From positions 402,652 through 434,252 of the forward strand of contig BFEA01000655.1 of the NCBI GenBank assembly GCA_003427395.1: 31,601 nucleotides of DNA, in the 5' to 3' direction. This document shows positions 1 to 9,589 of this stretch, piece after piece. The notes beneath the pieces were generated by a model that was not told the DNA's origin, made no database searches, and was given only the letters and a program-made list of their open reading frames with translations. The position numbers and the translations under genes were made by a program. Each line of letters begins with the position of its first letter. Within the stretch, counting starts at the first letter, position 1. This DNA is from Chara braunii (lineage: Eukaryota > Streptophyta > Charophyceae > Charales > Characeae).

Positions 1-4
1 GCCT

Positions 5-247
5 TTAAAAAAAAATTAGCAAAAAAAAAAAAAAGACACCAGTACTTGGCCAGCTATCGATGGTGAGCCTGAAACGGCGCGAACGGGCTGCGTGCCGTTT
101 CGTGCCTACCCACCAGCACAAAAAAAAAAAGTTCTTTTGGCTGGCGGCGCCAGCCTTTGAGGGCCGGTACCCCGAGCCTCCGGAAGTTGAAGGGCGTTAA
201 CGGCAACGCCCCGCGGCCGATGTATGGGCCAAGTACTGGTGGTTTAA
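5..247. repeat. TTAA-bounded inverted-repeat element (MITE-like), copy 1
   Basis: CACCAGTACTTGGCC at 37-51 is the exact reverse complement of GGCCAAGTACTGGTG at 227-241, and the right end runs into TTAA (244-247). A TTAA also lies at 5-8, but 28 bases of A-rich sequence separate it from the left inverted repeat, probably expanded after insertion. The right end closely matches the right end of the element at 13564-13743, so they are one family. No coding capacity. The TTAA target would fit a piggyBac-like non-autonomous element; that class is inferred from the target site only. Confidence 0.55.
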
Positions 248-375
248 AAAGGGAGAGGGGTGGGGGGGAGGGGAACGTGAGTCAATGTCGTGTTGGTCAT
301 CTGATCCATGGGCCCCTGACATTAATGTTCAACTGATTGACTCCAGATTCGAGCTTATGATCTATTCCTAAATAG

Positions 376-527
376 CTAAACCACAAGACTGTATGTTGCA
401 CAGGCAAATTCCTCCAACTTTTAGTGATCAGCCAAGGGGATCGTAAAGGCTGGCGGTGCCATCCCTAAAAAAAGAAACGCACCCAAGCAACAGGACTTTT
501 CAGAGGCTGAAAGTACCGGTGGTTTAA
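376..527. repeat. TTAA-type inverted-repeat element, copy 2 (degraded)
   Basis: The right end AAAGTACCGGTGGTTTAA (510-527) is a one-base variant of the family right end. The left end, CTAAACCACAAGACT near 376, matches the reverse complement of that end imperfectly. It is about 150 bp long and has no open frame. The left boundary is less certain than the right. Confidence 0.35.
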
Positions 528-1076
528 ATGTGTCCACCATTCTGCCACTTGTATTCAAGGATTGGATTCATGTGGAACCCTCATTCCCCCTGCCCCCCCC
601 CACAGATTTCCCAGACCCTTTTCCTCCCCATGCTCTCTCTTTGACGGATATTCTGGTATAAAGGATGGTTTTTCAAAAAAAAATCAAAATCTTTTGAGTT
701 TTTTTTTACCCTGGGGCAGGAAAGGGGATGAAAGGAGGTTCCTCTGGTGCACCCCAGTGGCTCCTTCCGTTTTTCTTCCGCATGGCACCCAGGCAGGCAA
801 TGGGACGCTGGACCCGTTTTCCAGCTTGCATGGATTCAATGGACTCAATATGGCTCGGAGGAAGGGAGGAACTAGAGTGTAGCGATGTATCTGGCGCCGG
901 TTTTTAGGGTGAAGAGGTTCCCCCTTCCTCCCAATATCCTTTTTTTTTTTTTTTTTTTTTTCCCCTTTAAAGAGGGGCCCAGTGCCCAAGGCTCGTATTG
1001 CAAAACAATAATTGTTGTCCTTGAGGCCGGGGTCCTCACAGTCTACCCGGGGTCAAACCAAAATCTTCTGGGAGCA
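528..1076. other. No gene seen; C-rich and poly-T low-complexity sequence
   Basis: Short open frames exist on both strands but none resembles a known protein, and they run through homopolymers. The stretch holds a C run near 591-600, T22 at 940-961, and one copy of a dispersed hairpin repeat at 802-825. The T22 could be the A tail of a degraded minus-strand retroelement; I see no coding remnant beside it. Confidence 0.5.
802..825 (+). repeat. Dispersed hairpin repeat (GCTGGA/TCCAGC family), copy 1
   Basis: The sequence begins GGGACGCTGGACCCG and ends TTTTCCAGC. GCTGGA and TCCAGC form a six-pair stem around a short loop. The same motif recurs in reverse orientation at 1420-1443 and 1479-1502, forward at 13328-13351, and as a diverged reverse copy at 16405-16426. 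Function unknown. Confidence 0.6.
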
Positions 1077-1263
1077 TTACCCAGTGTTCGCTTTTTACAG
1101 GACCCAATGGGACCCGCTAACTCAACAAAATTCAATTCCTATTACCTATCAAACCAGGAGAGAAAACACACAGAGAGCTTATCCACTACTATAGTGACTC
1201 CTTATAGGATCCTTGCCCAGTTTTAACTTTTTACTGGACCCAATGGGACCCGAAGCCTTCAAC
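1077..1263 (+). repeat. Pair of about 50-bp direct repeats
   Basis: A block containing CTTTTTACAGGACCCAATGG at 1091-1110 recurs at about 1227-1246 as CTTTTTACTGGACCCAATGG. Similarity extends to both sides, from the preceding CCCAGT to a following TCAAC. The copies lie about 137 bp apart. They have no coding content and look like the remains of a short tandem array. Confidence 0.6.
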
Positions 1264-1352
1264 ACTCCTACCTCCTCCACACAAAGGAAGATATAATAAG
1301 AGACCAAGACTACAGGGAGTAACAGGCACAACTACTCAAACAAGAGCTCACC

Positions 1353-1409
1353 TTTTTTTTTTTCTTTTTTCTTTTTTTTTCTTTCTTTAAGCAACCTTTT
1401 TTTTTTTTT
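1353..1409 (-). repeat. Interrupted poly(A) tail of the LINE (poly-T on the + strand)
   Basis: T-rich tracts broken by a few C bases run from 1353 to 1409. On the minus strand this is an A-rich tract about 250 bp after the ORF2 stop at 1655, where a LINE tail is expected. I could not find a convincing target-site duplication pairing this end with the far end near 10.4 kb. Confidence 0.65.
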
Positions 1410-1419
1410 AATTAGAAAT

Positions 1420-1502
1420 GCTGGAAAGCGGGTCCAGCGTCCCTTGACATATAATGATGAGTGATTGAAACCAATGATGCTGGGAAACGAGCCCAGCGTC
1501 CC
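1420..1502 (-). repeat. Two copies of the dispersed hairpin repeat in the LINE 3' flank/UTR
   Basis: Copy 1420-1443 pairs GCTGGA with TCCAGC, and copy 1479-1502 pairs GCTGGG with CCCAGC. Both are followed by GTCCCTTG. The two stems differ by one A-T to G-C exchange on both arms, so pairing is preserved. They lie between the ORF2 stop and the A-rich tail on the minus strand, so they would be transcribed within the LINE 3' UTR if that tail is the true end. Confidence 0.55.
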
Positions 1503-1654
1503 TTGTACCTCTTCACGCTCATCTGAGTGGCGCCAGATTCCTCGTCATAGATCTAGTGCTAATTTGAATAAATGCTCTTGATAAAAGTGATAAATCACAT
1601 GGAGGCTAAATTAGCCAGCTACTGTTCTGGTCTAACCTGCAGAAATAATATTTC

Positions 1655-2311
1655 CTATATACCATACCAAGAACTTGGAACTAAAGCAGATGCTGGGGGT
1701 GGGAAAGGATCAGGGAAATCTGACAATAGGCACATAGGTACTGAAGCCTCACAAGCAGTCCAATCTTCAAAAATCAATTTATAGTCCCTTTTGAGCCCAG
1801 CATTATCATCATTCATTGCCCCATTCCAAACCACACTCCCAATTCTCCTTCCCTGGTTTCCGCCCAACCACTTCATTGTGAATTTTCGAAAATGATGCTG
1901 AATTTCGATTTTATCTGAGAGAAATTGTACTTTTTCTTTTATTTGATCCCATTTTACCAAAATGTCTGTTTGAATTTGCTGTTTAATAGTGTCTGTGAAG
2001 TCTGGGTCATCTAGCCTAGCTCCTTCCCATTCATAAGTACACCTCCTCATCCAGATAGCCCACATAACCGCTCTTCTCCCTATTCAGAACAGATTATCCA
2101 CAAATTCCTCATTTTCTTCTACCAATTCTAGGTCTGGGTTCCAAGTTTCAAGAAGCCATGACCATGGCCATTTGACTTGTGGGACTAAACGTGACCAGAT
2201 ACGATCCCACCACCTCCACAGCCAGACCGAACCCGGGCACTGCATAAAGATATGTTCTATGGTCTCCGGAGATATTCTACTTGGGAAAGCAGATTTACAA
2301 ATTTTGCACAT
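1655..2311 (-). pseudogene. LINE ORF2 C-terminal part: Cys/His (zf-RVT-like) motif and tail
   Basis: This frame opens with MCKICKSAF, and ETIEHIFMQCP follows about 14 residues later. That is the C-x2-C ... H-x4-C pattern of the zf-RVT domain found after RT in plant L1-type LINEs. The WLWRWWDRIW stretch is also typical. An in-frame TGA at 2084-2086 interrupts it, and the same frame continues with MWAIWMRRCTYEWEG, the usual tail after this domain. The frame ends at a TAG at 1655, probably the natural ORF2 stop. It is joined to the upstream frame by a frameshift in an A8 run near 2325. Confidence 0.75.
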
Positions 2312-2358
2312 CTTTCTGCTAATTTTTTTTGTTCTAAGGAGGATCTATCAATGAGTCA

Positions 2359-3441
2359 GTCATTGGTTGGAAGACATCTATGTTCAATTTGCCATTGGAG
2401 AGAAGCTATTTTTGCTGGTTTGTCTTTGACTGTTTTGAACGAACGTATCGACCTCAGTTCCTCTTTACTTACATTAAGATGTTTCATCCACCTAGTAGAG
2501 ACTCTATCTTTTAGATTGATTATGGGGCGCAGCATACGATATGCTGATTTAACTTTGAGTTAATGAATATTCCTTTTGAATGATCTGTTTTGACTTCCTT
2601 TTTTTTTTTCTGAACTCCATACCCAATTAGCCGGGTCAAGAGGGAGTTCCGAGATTGGGCAGTCCGGTTTGAATGCTACCCAGGAGTCCTTGCTCCTAAA
2701 GACCCTTATCCTAAAGATGTGTTGAGCCTGCACCCATCTTGTTTCCCCTTGGCCTTTCGAAACTGCAATATTGTTTGAGGATAAAGAAAATATCTGTAAA
2801 AGAAATCTTTCATTTTGTTCATTGTCCAGAATTATGTAAATTTCCTGGGGTTCGGTCATGATAGCTACCCAATCATTTATCACCAATTTAGGGTCCCTTT
2901 TAAGAATACGAATTCATTCAAGTGGGATGAGTTCAATTATTTTTTCCAGCAATTCCATTTGATGATGACAGTACCTAAGCTGCCTCCTAAGTTTTGGTGG
3001 AGCTATCCAATCCTTGGTATCTTTATCTCATGTGTCCTTAATCCTTATGACTCCATTTTTAACCCATCCCTTCCAAGGTGAGTGCATGCAGTGGAGAACA
3101 TATCCCTGGGAATCTTGAATCCATCTGTTATCAAAAAGGGGTTGCTGACACACTTCCTCCCACCTTTCTGTTCATAACTTGTCAGTTAGGGAAAATTGTC
3201 TCCATGTTTTTATCATAGAGACCCAAAATGGATCATTCTTCAAATCTTGTCTAACCGCTTTCCTACTTGAAATCATGGGTGCAGTTGTTGGTTTAGAAAT
3301 CCCCCTAGGAATAGTCCAGGAACGGTTCTCTAACCAGGTTAACGGGTCAATTCTCTCGGTCGTAGGAGGTGCTAAACGTTTAATTTGCTCCAACGCAAAA
3401 GGTTCTCATGGAGTCTGTGGTATGAATAGTAAACGTTGCAG
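2359..3441 (-). pseudogene. LINE ORF2 region between RT and the Cys/His motif
   Basis: The RT frame continues here without a frameshift for over 1 kb, but is punctuated by TGA at 3406-3408, 3172-3174, 3028-3030 and 2914-2916, and a TAA at 2560-2562; another TGA follows at 2356-2358. Recognisable LINE-like segments include WEEVCQQPLFDNRW, IELIPLE followed by TGA, SAYRML and RCLPTND followed by TGA. Several TGA codons fall where L1-type proteins often have Trp (after SIQ, after TP, after IPLE). The whole is the usual connection between RT and the C-terminal Cys/His motif. Confidence 0.7.
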
Positions 3442-4716
3442 TCATTGGATTGAAAGAGCATTGGCCTGGGTTGAAGGATCAAGAATCTCCAAGCCACCAC
3501 CCGCTTTCGGTTGGATAATAGACTGCCACGCTACCCTGCTGATGACTCCTTTGTACTCATGATTTCCTGTACATAGAAATGCAGTTAGTTTGTGTTGAAG
3601 AGATTTAAGGAAGTCTTTATCCATAGCCCAAATCCCTGACTTATACCAAATAGATGCCAGAATTACATTGTTAATGATCAACGACCGTCCAAAAATAGAG
3701 GTATGTTTATTCTTCCATATTTTCATTTTTGCCTGGGCAGGTTGGGAGATCCATTCATTATGATTCTTTGGTTTTCCTACAGCAGATAGAGAAATTTCTA
3801 ATACTCTTATAGGGGTATCCAGGGTTAACCACTTTCTCCTTGGAACCTCTGGGGGCCTCCCTCCTTGATGATGAATCCACAAACCAGTTGTTTTACTTCC
3901 CCAATTGACTTCCATGTCTGATAGGTGGCAGGACCTATCCATCAAGTTCTGAATTTCTACCATGTTCTCATGAGTAGCATCAATCATAATGGAAAGGTCA
4001 TCAGCAAATAGGGAGCAAACTGGAATTGCCTCCTCTGGTATACTCGTGACCTGTATTCGGCGAATATCTTTGTGGTGTCGCAGATTAGCTGCCAACGCCT
4101 CCATGATAATGAAAAAGAGAAAAGGCGTCAACGGATCACCTTGACGAGATCTTTCTAGTGGAATGAGAGGTGTCACATTATTATTAACCATGACCCTAGT
4201 GGTAACATTCTGGTGTAGGATTCTCACCCATCTCCTAAAATTTGGACCAAAATTCATTTTTTCCAAACACTTATCCAAGAAAAACAAATCTATATGGTCA
4301 TAGGCTTTTTCGAAATCAATAAATATGAACGCCGCATTATGTTTGGATTGGCGAGATATTTTAAGGAGTTCATTTACCTGAAGAATATTATCTTGAATAT
4401 TTTTGTCTGTTATAAATCCAGTTTGAGATCGATGAATGATTTCTGAGATTATCCCAGACATCCTATCTGCTAATGTTTTAGCTATGAGCTTATATACTAT
4501 TGTGAGAAGGGTTATTGGCCGATAATTCCGTATGTTAGCCTTATCTCCTTTCTTATATAGTAGGGTAAGTACCCCCTGACCCACAAATTCTCCCATATCC
4601 CCCGATTCCCATACTGCTTGATAATAGTCCATAAGATCCTTAGACATAAAATCCCATGTTGATTTCCAAAATTCTTTTGGGGGTTCATCTATACCCGGGG
4701 ACTTATCCTCATCCAT
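3442..4716 (-). pseudogene. LINE reverse transcriptase core (424-codon open segment)
   Basis: The longest clean coding segment in the window. RT motifs occur in order: KSPGIDEPPKEFW near residue 5, LTLLYKKGD and IRNYRPITLL (about 50-70), FIFIDFEKAYDHI with a catalytic Asp (about 130-142), RQGDPLTPFLF (about 190), FADD with the catalytic Asp pair (about 238) and NWGSKTTGLW (about 272). All three catalytic Asp positions appear present. It would prime cDNA synthesis at a nicked target. It starts just after a frameshift near 4700-4740 in an AAAAACCC run and stops at a TGA after NALSIQ. Coding continues in frame past that stop, so this is a fragment of a larger ORF2, not a separate gene. Confidence 0.9.
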
Positions 4717-5558
4717 AAGTAAGAGGGTTTTTCCATCAATATCTTCTGCTCTTCTGTTAGAGATTTGTTTAATGGCACCAGAAAATCTTCCATTTCAAGA
4801 AGGCGTTGATCTCTATGAATATGATTGTTTTGAGAAGTGAATAGGGATTTAAAATAATCCCTAGCTATTTTTGAACAAGCAGCAGTCGATGTGACTAAAC
4901 TATTATTTCGACATGTTGGGTCTTCTAATGCCTTAATTATGGTTCTCCCTGACTTAGCTTTGGCCATTGCAAAAAACCTAGCATCCATTGCACCTTCCAT
5001 GTTCTGAATTCTGATTTTTTCCCTTATTCTTAGTCCTTGCCATCTGTATTCCATATGGGTGAGAACTTGAGCTTCCAGACTTAAAAGTTCCTCTGCTGTT
5101 CACTCACGGACTTCTTGCTCTTCAGAATCTCTTTCCTTTAGCTGTAGTTCTCGAATTCTCATGTGAAGATTAGTTTCCTTTGAATGTTTTTCTTTTGCCA
5201 ATAGTTTAGAATATTCATTGCATTTACGACTCATAAAAGTTAGACCGTTATTGAACCATTTAATGTCATCTTGGCGACACAATCTTTTGTCCCTCCAAAA
5301 ATTTCAAACATCCCGAAGATAATTAACGAAGCATTCCATCCTGAGGTGCGAGGTATTAAGATGATAAAAACCTCTCCCTTGGTCTGTTTTTTCCCTAAAA
5401 GACAAGATAACTACACACATAGCATGGTTCAGCCCAGGAAAATGACTTTTTGGGAAGATCCCAGCCAGCTGGAGTGCTCCCTGCAGTTCTTCAGCCATGA
5501 GGACCAGATTTATTCGCGACTTTGAGTTGCATTTTGCAGTACCCTTCCTAAAGCACAA
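4689..5558 (-). pseudogene. LINE ORF2: end of endonuclease and EN-RT linker
   Basis: One frame runs from 5558 to 4689, interrupted only by TGA at 5304-5306 and 5100-5102. It begins with SRINLVLMAEEL, the late SRIDxV motif of APE-type endonuclease. The expected final SDH triad appears as LNH, which would impair catalysis. It then gives FWRDKRL, KWFNNGLTFMSRK and GAMDARFFAMAK...GRTIIKALEDP, the typical linker leading to RT. The frame is offset by one base from the RT segment, which starts at 4716. Confidence 0.75.
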
Positions 5559-5578
5559 ATAGGCTATGGTCCCTGGGT

Positions 5579-6193
5579 TTAATCTCCTATAGGAGTTAAA
5601 AGGTTAAGAGATTGACATAATTCTGCAATTACCGTTTCGTCTTGTATCATATATGATGGGCATGGAGAAGGGGGACGCCATCTATCAAGATTATGATCTG
5701 GGGCTGCATTAAAGTCTTCTGCTATGATTAAGGGAATGCCTGCTGGTAGGTGTGGAATAATATTTCCAAAGAATGCTTGTCTTTCCGTTAACTCATTTGG
5801 CCCATACACACATAGGATTCCTACGATCTCTAGTTCCAACATTGTCAACACATAGACCCACCTTCCTTGTTCCAGATCTGCCACTGAGTAGGCTATGTCC
5901 ACTCTTGAGTGAGGAGGAATCCAAATGGTCATCCCAGAACTCCCTGGAGTATTAACATGCGCTCTATAGGATTGGTGAGACCATATCTTCTTATGAAGGT
6001 AGTTATGCGTGTCTGAATTCATTAAGTGAGTTTCCTGGATGCATATAACATCCGGCCACTCCTTACCGTCAATGCCCTTTAATTGGTCATAGATCGCTTG
6101 TCTTTTGCTTAGTTTAGCCGAGGCCTGCCTTCTAAGCAATTTCCATTCTTTATCTTTGTTGTACAGAGCATTAATAACTTTAATTCCTTCCAT
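5579..6193 (-). pseudogene. LINE ORF2 N-terminus: APE-type endonuclease
   Basis: Reads WPDVICIQETHL with the catalytic Glu at about residue 53, then GILCVYGPN and IIAEDFNAAPDHNLDRW. The family motif is GDFN; here the Gly is Glu (AEDFN). The usual N-terminal WNxxGL motif is blurred (VINALYNKDKEWKLL), so the first 20 residues are mutated or the true start is upstream. The frame ends at a TAA after LTPIGD, and the remainder of the domain continues in another frame from about 5570. The enzyme would nick target DNA to prime reverse transcription. It probably does not work here, given the frameshift and motif changes. Confidence 0.8.
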
Positions 6194-6252
6194 TAAAAAA
6201 TTGCTTCAGCGATTTGAAAGACCGTACGAGAAAAAGTAAAAGGCTGGTTTGC

Positions 6253-6756
6253 CTACAAAATATTCCACTGACCTGAATCCAGTACCCCCCCCTTTTCTAT
6301 AATGCCGTGTTTGAGCACCCTAGCTAGAAGGACCCCCACATCCTCTTCTGACCAAAACAGTTCAGCCTTGATTTTGAGTATTTGAACTTCTTTAAGAGCC
6401 TCATGCCCAAACCATCTCAACTCTTCGTGCGTGGTCCCTTCATATTTAACATACACATCTCTCTCTGCTATCTTTTGCTCCTCCATCGATAATGAAAGAA
6501 TAACTACTGCTCCTGAAGGGAAATTTTCTTTTATAAATTTCTTTATTTCCAGTTTAATCCATGATTCCCCCGCCATTCCACCAGTTAGGGATACCAAAGA
6601 CAGAAATTGTGGTATAATACCATGTACCGTTATTTCCCCATACACCGCCCCCTGAGGTTCTGACAAACCTACTTGCCAACAACCCCCTTTGCACCTAACA
6701 GGTAAAATAACTATACCTGACTTTGACGGCGGTAGGCCCCCTTGTCCTTGAGCCAT
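6253..6756 (-). CDS. Unrecognised 167-codon ORF between LINE ORF1 and ORF2
   Basis: Starts at an ATG (MAQGQGG) and runs intact to a TAG 60 bp before the ATG of the endonuclease frame. I do not recognise the family. The protein is mixed alpha/beta in character, with KLEIKKFIKENF and EVQILKIKAELFW segments and no Cys cluster, signal peptide or membrane span. Its position directly before ORF2 suggests the C-terminal end of an ORF1-type protein of the element encoding ORF2, or an accessory LINE ORF. The same frame is open upstream to 7170, separated by one TAA at 6772-6774. It is the only LINE frame here without an internal break. Confidence 0.45.
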   Translation of the reverse strand: MAQGQGGLPPSKSGIVILPVRCKGGCWQVGLSEPQGAVYGEITVHGIIPQFLSLVSLTGGMAGESWIKLEIKKFIKENFPSGAVVILSLSMEEQKIAERDVYVKYEGTTHEELRWFGHEALKEVQILKIKAELFWSEEDVGVLLARVLKHGIIEKGGVLDSGQWNIL

Positions 6757-6771
6757 CTTTTGCTTGAGCTT

Positions 6772-7170
6772 TTACCTTTTGCTGGTGGTGTATAATTTCA
6801 ATATTCTAAGGTCCTGCTTTTCCCCTTCCATGATTTCTTTTCTTACTTCCTCCCTCTCTTGCTCCTTGTCTACCAAGTTTCCTTCCCTTCCCATGGGTTG
6901 AGCAGATTCTCTTGCTGGCTGTACCTCCAAGATCAGATATTTTCGTTCCCCCGTTATTTCAGATACAATTTCCTTTACTCCCAGTATGGGGTTATCACTG
7001 CCTTGAGGAGGTGGTTTGGGAGGACTGTCTTCCTTACCTAAAGTTTCACCACTGCCCATTTCCAGGGATTGAACCCCCCTAGGGGAATTTGCTGTCAAAA
7101 CTTCTGACGTATGCTGGAAAAGCAACGTACCATACGGTGTTGGAACCAGATTGTTGCCAGCTGACTGCAA
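6772..7170 (-). pseudogene. Open frame upstream of, and in phase with, the 6253-6756 ORF
   Basis: A 132-codon frame that is Glu/Lys- and Pro-rich, with segments such as DSPPKPPPQGSDNP and DKEQEREEVRKEIMEGE. It ends in a TAA 15 bp before the downstream ATG and in the same phase. It may be the disordered N-terminal part of the same protein, with the TAA a mutation, or a fortuitous frame. There is no ATG at its left-most codon, so no convincing start of its own. Function unknown. Confidence 0.3.
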
Positions 7171-7459
7171 AACGACCCCCGACGGACTGAGAAAAACAAT
7201 TCATTATGATCCAATTTCTTATCATGAATTGCAGCAGTAACCTTTACCTCCCTTGTTCCTTGAGTCTAGGAATCCACCCAGCTCACTATTCCCATGTCCC
7301 TGATTACAGGTTGGGATTGCAAGTCCTGTACCGGTTTAATACTCGAAGGTATCCCTTGGGAGCACTCCGTTGTTTTTGAATCACATTCTCGTGTTTCCAA
7401 AGAATTACTTGTGGATTGCCAAAGACCAACCATTTTCTGTTGTTCAGACTTATGCTTCT

Positions 7460-7462
<3 letters not shown>

Positions 7463-7492
<30 letters not shown>
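7463..7492 (-). repeat. Internal A30 tract (T30 on the + strand) fused to the ORF1 stop
   Basis: Thirty uninterrupted T on the + strand. On the minus strand the ORF1 frame ends QSKD-TAA and the A tract begins within that stop codon. This resembles a poly(A) tail added right after a coding end, or replication slippage expanding a short A run. Confidence 0.7.
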
Positions 7493-7494
<2 letters not shown>

Positions 7495-8741
7495 TCCTTA
7501 GATTGTCTCTTGAGTTTGAAATTGGATCTGCCGGGAGTAAGAACCAGATGCTTTAGACTATTATGAGGAGAACCACGGTTGGCTGTTGAAGATAGTTTCC
7601 TATTACCAGGAAGTTTTTTCCAAATACTTCCCACAGTATACTTTATCCCCTTTATACTTTTATTGAACTTGGGCTGGGTTTTTTGCTTCCTAGCAAGTGC
7701 TTTGATTCTTCTCAGACTGTCAGTCCGTGTTTCAGTCCTTTGATCGTTTGCAGTCCCTTCCCCCTTTTCACCCTCTAGAGGAGATGATCCCTTAGGAATA
7801 TCTTGTGAATTGCCACTTGTTAGAAAGAGGGGAAGAAACTTCTCTGTTACAACGCTTAATAGTCTATGGCTCGTGGTGGACCAATTTGATCCATGTGGTA
7901 GACCATATTGCATTGCCAGCTTCAAACTCTCACTGTTCACCAATACCAATATCAAGTGATCACGAAACTGTAACCAAAATTCATCATTCCATTCTGAAAA
8001 TATAGACTTCAGATTCAAGATCAGCCAATCCCCCAGCTTTGTTAATTCCAAATGAAGATCACTCCCCCCTTCTTTGGGGCTGTCAAAAACTAACGAAAGT
8101 TGGGGAATCACAGATGGAGCAGATTCCACGTCCATGGGTTCTGTACTCAATGCCACTTTGAGAGGGTCGATATCCATTGGCTGATTAGCTTGTTCCTCAA
8201 CAGATTTAAGGGACTGATCTATGAGGCCTCCATCCCTTTCTTCCTTCGACATTGAACAACTATCAATTTTTCCGTTGGTGTTCTTTTGTCCCTTCCTACT
8301 TACTATCCTCCACTCCATACTCTGAACCTGGTTTGAGTTGGAGAGATAGCTCAATGGATCTGGACCCACTGACCTTGCTCCTTCTCCCCTCACTACCTGA
8401 ACTTGACCTTGATTATTCTTTGTGTGTGCTCTGTTAAATGATTGTTGTTTAGCCTGTTCTTCACTCTCACCTGTTCTAGTAGTTTTCTTCTCCCCCAGAG
8501 AGTCTGCATTCTTTCCCTTAGTGTTTTCTGGAGTTGCCGTCTTATTTATAACAGGAGCTTGCTCCTGCACTTTTTGTTGTTGCAGGGGTAGAAGGGTTGA
8601 AGACGCTTGTGCTGTTTGCTGTCCACCTCTTTCCCCCCTTCCACCCCTGCGCTGTTGCCAGAACTGTCCAACTGAGGAGGAAGCCAATCCTGAGGGGGGC
8701 GTGGGGGTTTCCTCGTATCGTTCCTTCCTTCCCACACCCAT
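7491..8741 (-). pseudogene. LINE ORF1 C-terminal region
   Basis: A long Gln/Ser/Glu-rich, low-complexity frame (GGRGERGGQQ, KVQEQAPVINK) leading to a more ordered stretch, ELTKLGDWLILNLKSIF...NDEFWLQFRDHLILVLVNSESL, and a basic C-terminus (RRIKALARKQKTQ, SNFKLKRQSKD). It continues the upstream ORF1 frame after a one-base shift in the six-C run near 8690. LINE ORF1 proteins bind the element RNA, and the basic tail fits that role. It ends at a TAA fused to the A30 tract. I know no family for the ordered part. Confidence 0.55.
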
Positions 8742-9589
8742 CCAATTGGATGAACCACTTGATTGAGTTTATCAATGTAAACCCATCCTTCGTATCCCTG
8801 CATTACCAGGGTCCACCTGTGCGGTCTATGTTGGTCATTTTTCAGCTTCTGCTCTATGGTAAAAGCGTGTTGTGGATGGAGTGGACAGGCGAATTCCCCA
8901 CAAAGGNGNCCATAGNCCTTACACTTAAAACACCATGGCCGGAATTTGTGGGCCGTATGGATCTNGTAAACNCTTNCTCCCATCCTGAAAGGGATGATAT
9001 CATCAAGAGAAAAGGGCTGATCCTTCGTTAGATCTAAGGCCATCATCAAGTAATCATNCCGTTTGNNAACATACGTCGGCAGCGGATCAATAAAGTCTAC
9101 TATCTTGTACTGCTGACCGAAATCATGAATGAAGGCCGCTTGAATTTCGATTGGTATGTGCCTCAATTCTACCCAATAGAATTTTTTCATTAATTGATCC
9201 CTCTTTTCTTCCGGACCCATTTTTTTTGGCAACCAGGGGTAGATTCTGACTTCTGATCCATCCCATTTCAATTTCTTCCAATTGTCCATCTGTTGTTTGT
9301 CTTTCTCAAAAAGACTGATCACTGTGAATACTGTGGGTGACAATGGTTGAATCAAAAAAAATTCAAAAACTGCATCTGGCCCATCTTTCATAGATTCCAA
9401 CCTTTTGCATATCCATTTTGTCTTGTCATTCATTGATCTTGTTGCANTGTGGTCATAAAAGATCCAATTACTAGCATGCTTAGTATATACTGCATTCCTT
9501 TTTGCCAGTTTGTCTGTGGGATATGCTTTCATCAAAGTTTTCCGCCCCCCCAGATCAATCACAACTTGCTCTGAGGCCTGTAGGAACAT
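8546..9589 (-). pseudogene. LINE ORF1 central region: DUF4283-like domain and Cys cluster
   Basis: Contains WDGSEVRIYPWLPKKM, FYWVELRHIPIEIQAAFI and FGQQYKIVDFIDPLP. Together these resemble the DUF4283 module of plant LINE ORF1/gag-like proteins, with its 'PW ... W V x L x x I P' pattern. About 45 residues later comes a Cys cluster, CFKCK...LCGEFACPLH, likely an RNA-binding zinc knuckle variant; ambiguous bases (n) inside it hide some residues. The upstream frame joins through a shift in an A/T8 run near 9590, and the downstream frame takes over at about 8690. The last 50 codons here are therefore out of phase and meaningless. Confidence 0.6.

Noticed and set aside
562-1226. Small overlapping frames on both strands
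   Set aside because: They pass through C, T and A homopolymers and resemble no protein.
2084-5306. UGA recoded as Trp as an established conclusion
   Set aside because: Tempting from the TGA-only stops, but TGG is common in the same frames and CpG decay explains TGA equally well; kept only as a hypothesis in the findings.
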